The notes beneath the pieces were generated by a model. It made no database searches. It was not told the origin of the DNA and worked only from the letters and a program-made list of their open reading frames with translations. A stretch of DNA of 64,000 bases from Bradyrhizobium sp. SZCCHNS1050 (GTDB lineage Bacteria > Pseudomonadota > Alphaproteobacteria > Rhizobiales > Xanthobacteraceae), in NCBI RefSeq assembly GCF_032484785.1, contig NZ_JAUETR010000001.1, forward strand, positions 620,001-684,000. Reading direction: 5' to 3'. Below are positions 63,929-64,000 of this stretch, one piece after another (positions within the stretch are counted from its first letter, which is position 1; each line of letters opens with the position of its first letter). The position numbers and the translations under genes were made by a program.

Positions 63929-64000
63929 TCAGATGAACGGCTTGCCGCCGGTGACGGCGACCGTCGTCCGCCGGGGCGGCGTTCCTGCCGCCGCGGCGCG
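63929..64000 (-). CDS. C-terminal end of an unidentified protein (partial)
   Basis: A minus-strand frame enters from the right edge and stops at 63929, encoding an Ala/Pro-rich end finishing VAVTGGKPFI. Too short to assign. The GC-rich codon bias is consistent with coding. Confidence 0.4.
   Translation of the reverse strand, partial: RAAAAGTPPRRTTVAVTGGKPFI

Overview
The window is high-GC alphaproteobacterial chromosomal DNA. It carries a near-complete nitrogenase island: nifHDKENX, nifB, nifV, nifQ, nifW, nifT, two nifZ, nifS, a short nifU, fixABCX, fixR and nifA. The NifA has the cysteine-rich interdomain motif of oxygen-sensitive rhizobial NifA. The gene set and repeats fit a Bradyrhizobium. 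nifV is rare in strictly symbiotic rhizobia, and with two nifH copies and no nod genes it suggests a photosynthetic or free-living fixer (ORS278/BTAi1-like). The species is inferred, not proven.

Layout. 1-7455: phosphonate uptake and metabolism, with phnC-phnD-phnE-phnE and a further solute-binding protein on the minus strand, divergent from a hexapeptide transferase, phnM and a DUF1045 protein; two Pho boxes lie between the halves. 8226-9328: ahpC-ahpD peroxidase pair. 9831-13197: a Sel1-like membrane protein and a large two-domain solute-binding protein. 13211-14957: molybdenum genes (modD, DUF2478, mop). 15110-22120: fixABCX, nifW, cysE, nifV and a Fur/Irr-type regulator. 22135-25112: nifQ and nifH copy 1, divergent from a receiver-like protein and an ArsC-like protein. 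25132-28365: a ferredoxin/monothiol glutaredoxin/BolA operon divergent from a TPR protein, a SufT-like protein, a hydrolase-like protein and a small protein. 28625-36095: a 15-gene nifB-led operon. 36360-39320: iscA-nifU-nifS-nifT-SIR2-like. 39642-42651: two unrecognised NifA-type genes, a Rieske protein and a sulfurtransferase. 42964-52062: nifH(copy 2)-D-K-E-N-X-DUF269-DUF683-fdxB-hspQ. 52512-53411: a second receiver-like protein and sufE. 53682-58819: fdxN-sufBCDS. 59279-62289: nifA and fixR. 62675-63864: a YqeB-like protein and a Bfd-like ferredoxin.

Control. sigma-54 (-24/-12) promoters, most with a TGT-N10-ACA NifA site upstream, can be read before nifV, both nifH copies, both receiver-like genes, bolA, the TPR gene, nifB, iscA-nifUS, the 202-aa gene at 39642, the fdxN-suf operon, fixR-nifA, the YqeB-like gene and bfd; fixA has a promoter without an obvious site. 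The island therefore looks like one NifA regulon that brings its own Fe-S supply (NifU/S, IscA types, full SUF, SufE, Grx-BolA), electron supply (FixABCX and many ferredoxins), Mo handling and homocitrate synthesis. The most unusual content is the duplicated module of nifH plus a divergent pseudo-receiver, in which nifH is identical but the receivers have diverged and both lack the phospho-acceptor aspartate, and a set of nif-operon proteins built on enzyme folds that lack their usual catalytic residue.
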